Source: Candidatus Hydrogenedentota bacterium | Lineage (GTDB): Bacteria; Spirochaetota; Leptospiria; Turneriellales; J094 | NCBI GenBank assembly: GCA_003695005.1 | Contig: RFJE01000076.1 | Coordinates: forward strand, 1-7,594 | Reading direction: 5' to 3' | DNA length: 7,594 bases | Shown: positions 5,421-7,594 of the stretch, piece by piece | How positions within the stretch are numbered: position 1 is the stretch's first letter | How the letters are laid out: each line of letters starts with the position of its first letter | Notes under the pieces: model-generated | Databases searched by the model: none | The model's input: the letters and a program-made list of their open reading frames with translations, nothing else | What the model was told of the DNA's origin: nothing | Made by a program: the position numbers and the translations under genes

Positions 5421-7582
5421 TCTTGTGCCAATTTTTTACGGAATAAATATGCAGAAAATCCAAAAACCAAAATAAGAGTGATATAAACTGGCCATGGATT
5501 AGGGACATTCCACTCTTTTCGTTTTTTTTCTCTTAAAGCAGGGTCGATCCGTTTATATTTTAATGTGTTGCTGCCAATCGCCATAGGCTTTCCGTTTTTA
5601 TACCACTCATGAACAAGGGCATATCCAATCGGGTGAAACCCAAAAATCCAAGGTGCATCTTGCTGCAAAATACGTATCATCCTTTCAATTATGGCCTTGC
5701 GACGTGGTGAATCGGATAAAGATTCCATTTCGCGAAATAACTGATTGTATAGAGGGTTGTCATAGTTAGCTGCATTTTCTCCGCGAGCTTTTACTTTAGA
5801 ATTCGGGCCATACAAAAGAAATAAAAAGTTTTCTGGATCCGGATAGTCCGCATGCCATCCCCACTGGATTAGTTGAAAATTACCCTTTAACACTTTATCC
5901 CGAAACTGATTGTAATCGGTTTCGCGAATTTGCAATTCAATGCCAATTTTTTTAAACTGCTTACGAAGCCAGTCATATCTAGCTTTGTTTTCGGCACCTC
6001 CGGCTGCCACCGAATCAAAAAATAAAACGAGGTGCTTGCCGGTTGCGGGATTTACCCCATCCGGATAGCCTGCTTTTTTCATAAGTTTTTTTGCCACAGA
6101 AATCGGCTTCCTCTGGCCATTGGCATCATACACAATCGGATTCGGGGTTCTCGTAGATCCAAAAATTCCCGGTGGAATCGGGGAATAAGCTGGCTTAGCA
6201 CGCATGTTTAAAAAAATTTCGATGTACTCTTCTATATCCACAGCAATGGAAATGGCCTGACGTAAATAACGGGCACGATCACTATTTCCCCCTACGACAT
6301 CATCAAGCATGTTAAAAGCAAAGTAATAAGTCGAAGGGGATGCTGATGTAAGTAGCTGAATTCCTTTGGCTTTTAACTCATCGCTTAAACGAAATTCTCC
6401 TGCACTAAATTGTAAAGCACTGTCAAACACATCCGAAGAAATGGCGGAAGTATCATAATATCCTTGTAAAAATTTTGTCCATCTGGGAATACTTTCTTTC
6501 TCTAACACGAAAACCGCTGTATCAATAAATGGAATTTTTTTTCCGGCATCTTCTAAAAAACCATTGATCTTGTCCTCTGGCATGCCTTCGGTGGGATAAA
6601 GGCCTTCATAATCCGGATTTTTTTTAAGCACCATCCGATAATTGGGCTGATTGACGGCTAAATAATAAGGACCTGACCCTATGGGGAAACGATCCAGTGT
6701 AAAATTTTTTTCCGCAGCAGCAGGCTGCCTATAAAAACGATCGGCTTCCCAAGGAACTGGCGAGAAAAAAGGCATTGCTAGCCAATAAATAAATTGAGGG
6801 TATTTTTGTTTTAATGTAATTTCCAATGTATATCGATTGATTTTTTTTAATCCCCGCATTTTATACTTTCGTAAATCAATGTAAATTGGATTTTTTCTTT
6901 CGTAAGCTTCTTCATTAAAAAAAGGACCACCGTTTTGTTTGCGAACCTCCCGAATGGTTTGGATCACTTGAGCAAGGTTACGGGAAAATTCTGCAAAACC
7001 ATCCAAATACTTTGCGAGCACCGGATAAATAGGACATGGTAAAAGTGGGTTGGCCATGCGTTTAATTTCATAAATAAAATCATCCGCAGTAACTTCCCGT
7101 GTGCCTTTTTTAGGAAAGTCAATTGGATTTTCTATGTCCGGGAATTTACCACCCACCCCTAAATGATACACATACTTTTGATTATCGCGAGCAAATGCGG
7201 GATGCGGAACATACTTCATCCCCTTTTTAATTTCAATGCGGTAAACCACTTTTTTTACAGCGGATGCTGGTGCACGAGGGGGAAGTAAGTTTCCCCGAGC
7301 ATCATATAGAAAAACTTGTGGCATTTTTCTAGCCGCAAGCGGCTGTAATGTATATGGCCTTTTTAAAAAGTGATACTCTAGCAAAGGCTCGTAAATTTGT
7401 GCTAAAAATACATACTCACTTGAGCTGTACGAAAGCGCTGGATCTAAATGCTTTGGTTCTTCTGAAAAAGTATCATAATAAATGTTTTTCCCTCGCTCTT
7501 TTTCGGGATAAGGATTATTACTAAAACAACCAGAAAAAAAAGCAAGAATTACCCCGAACAGAAAAAGCCACGCTTTCTGCAT
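5417..7582 (-). CDS. Peptide ABC transporter substrate-binding lipoprotein (SBP_bac_5 family)
   Basis: This is the ligand-binding subunit of the importer, 721 residues against about 540 for E. coli OppA. It opens with a lipoprotein signal: MQK, a hydrophobic core (AWLFLFGVILAFF) and lipobox FSGC with Cys19 as the likely lipidated residue. The mature part has features of the SBP_bac_5 family: an N-lobe start with EEPKHLDPALSYSSSEY (41-57) and IYEPLLEY, GSGPYYL (302-308), ARYLRQAISIAVDIEEYI (437-454), and the C-lobe block WGWHADYPDPENFLFLLYGP (574-593). The combination resembles a proteobacterial group of long binding proteins that I recall beside fused-ATPase operons. Residues about 697-714 form a hydrophobic helix followed by RKK, suggesting a second, C-terminal membrane anchor. 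The frame is open to the right edge, but the ATG at 7582 is the first ATG seen and gives a complete signal peptide. No Shine-Dalgarno sequence shows in the 12 upstream bases. The ligand is not predictable; peptides are the family default. Confidence 0.95.
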   Translation of the reverse strand: MQKAWLFLFGVILAFFSGCFSNNPYPEKERGKNIYYDTFSEEPKHLDPALSYSSSEYVFLAQIYEPLLEYHFLKRPYTLQPLAARKMPQVFLYDARGNLLPPRAPASAVKKVVYRIEIKKGMKYVPHPAFARDNQKYVYHLGVGGKFPDIENPIDFPKKGTREVTADDFIYEIKRMANPLLPCPIYPVLAKYLDGFAEFSRNLAQVIQTIREVRKQNGGPFFNEEAYERKNPIYIDLRKYKMRGLKKINRYTLEITLKQKYPQFIYWLAMPFFSPVPWEADRFYRQPAAAEKNFTLDRFPIGSGPYYLAVNQPNYRMVLKKNPDYEGLYPTEGMPEDKINGFLEDAGKKIPFIDTAVFVLEKESIPRWTKFLQGYYDTSAISSDVFDSALQFSAGEFRLSDELKAKGIQLLTSASPSTYYFAFNMLDDVVGGNSDRARYLRQAISIAVDIEEYIEIFLNMRAKPAYSPIPPGIFGSTRTPNPIVYDANGQRKPISVAKKLMKKAGYPDGVNPATGKHLVLFFDSVAAGGAENKARYDWLRKQFKKIGIELQIRETDYNQFRDKVLKGNFQLIQWGWHADYPDPENFLFLLYGPNSKVKARGENAANYDNPLYNQLFREMESLSDSPRRKAIIERMIRILQQDAPWIFGFHPIGYALVHEWYKNGKPMAIGSNTLKYKRIDPALREKKRKEWNVPNPWPVYITLILVFGFSAYLFRKKLAQE

Positions 7583-7594
7583 ACAGGGATAGAC

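Larger units (their letters stand above)
869..7582 (-). other. Operon: complete SBP-permease-permease-fused ATPase importer
   Basis: All four transporter genes lie on one strand with no intergenic space, and each pair shares an ATGA overlap. All parts of a working peptide importer are present: binding protein, two different permeases and two ATPase domains. Co-transcription is inferred from the overlaps. The promoter is outside the window to the right. I found no hairpin followed by a T-run after the ATPase stop at 869, so transcription may continue into the downstream exported-protein gene. Confidence 0.9.

Noticed and set aside
6841..6848. Run of eight identical bases inside the binding-protein gene (another near 5522-5529) considered as programmed slippage sites
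   Set aside because: These encode ordinary Lys-Lys codons in an A/T-rich gene. The frame is intact on both sides and no meaningful alternative frame follows.

Overview
The window holds one tightly packed minus-strand gene cluster: a complete oligopeptide-type ABC importer of the peptide/nickel (Opp/Dpp/Yej) class, followed by the 5' part of a secreted protein of unknown function. Read along the minus strand, the order is: large lipoprotein substrate-binding protein (7582-5417), OppB-like permease (5420-4071), OppC-like permease (4074-2803), a single polypeptide carrying both ATPase domains (2806-869), and an exported unknown protein (from 823, running off the left edge). I see no convincing plus-strand gene, RNA gene, CRISPR array or mobile element.

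The three junctions within the transporter are identical: each is a 4-base ATGA in which the next start overlaps the previous TGA stop. This argues for one transcript with coupled translation. The promoter must lie to the right, because only 12 bases precede the first start codon. No obvious terminator follows the ATPase gene. The fifth gene has two possible in-frame starts, one of which directly abuts the ATPase stop (TAA|ATG), so it could be a fifth cistron.

How the genes work together: the binding protein would capture a peptide-like ligand in the periplasm, the two permeases would form the inner-membrane channel, and the fused ATPase would provide both nucleotide-binding domains from one chain, as YejF does in the YejABEF system. 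Three parts depart from textbook E. coli Opp. The binding protein appears anchored at both ends (lipobox Cys and a C-terminal membrane helix). The OppB-like subunit has about 130 extra residues between its first two membrane helices. The OppC-like subunit has extra N-terminal membrane segments and a large loop. From memory, some of these traits occur in a distinct subfamily found in Proteobacteria, so the set may be a known but poorly characterised importer type. The substrate cannot be told from the sequence.

Organism: a Gram-negative (diderm) bacterium of moderately low GC, with many A/T homopolymer runs, is the safest statement. The lipobox has Phe at -3 (FSGC), which spirochaetes tolerate more readily than enterics, but that is only a weak hint. 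I would not name a phylum.
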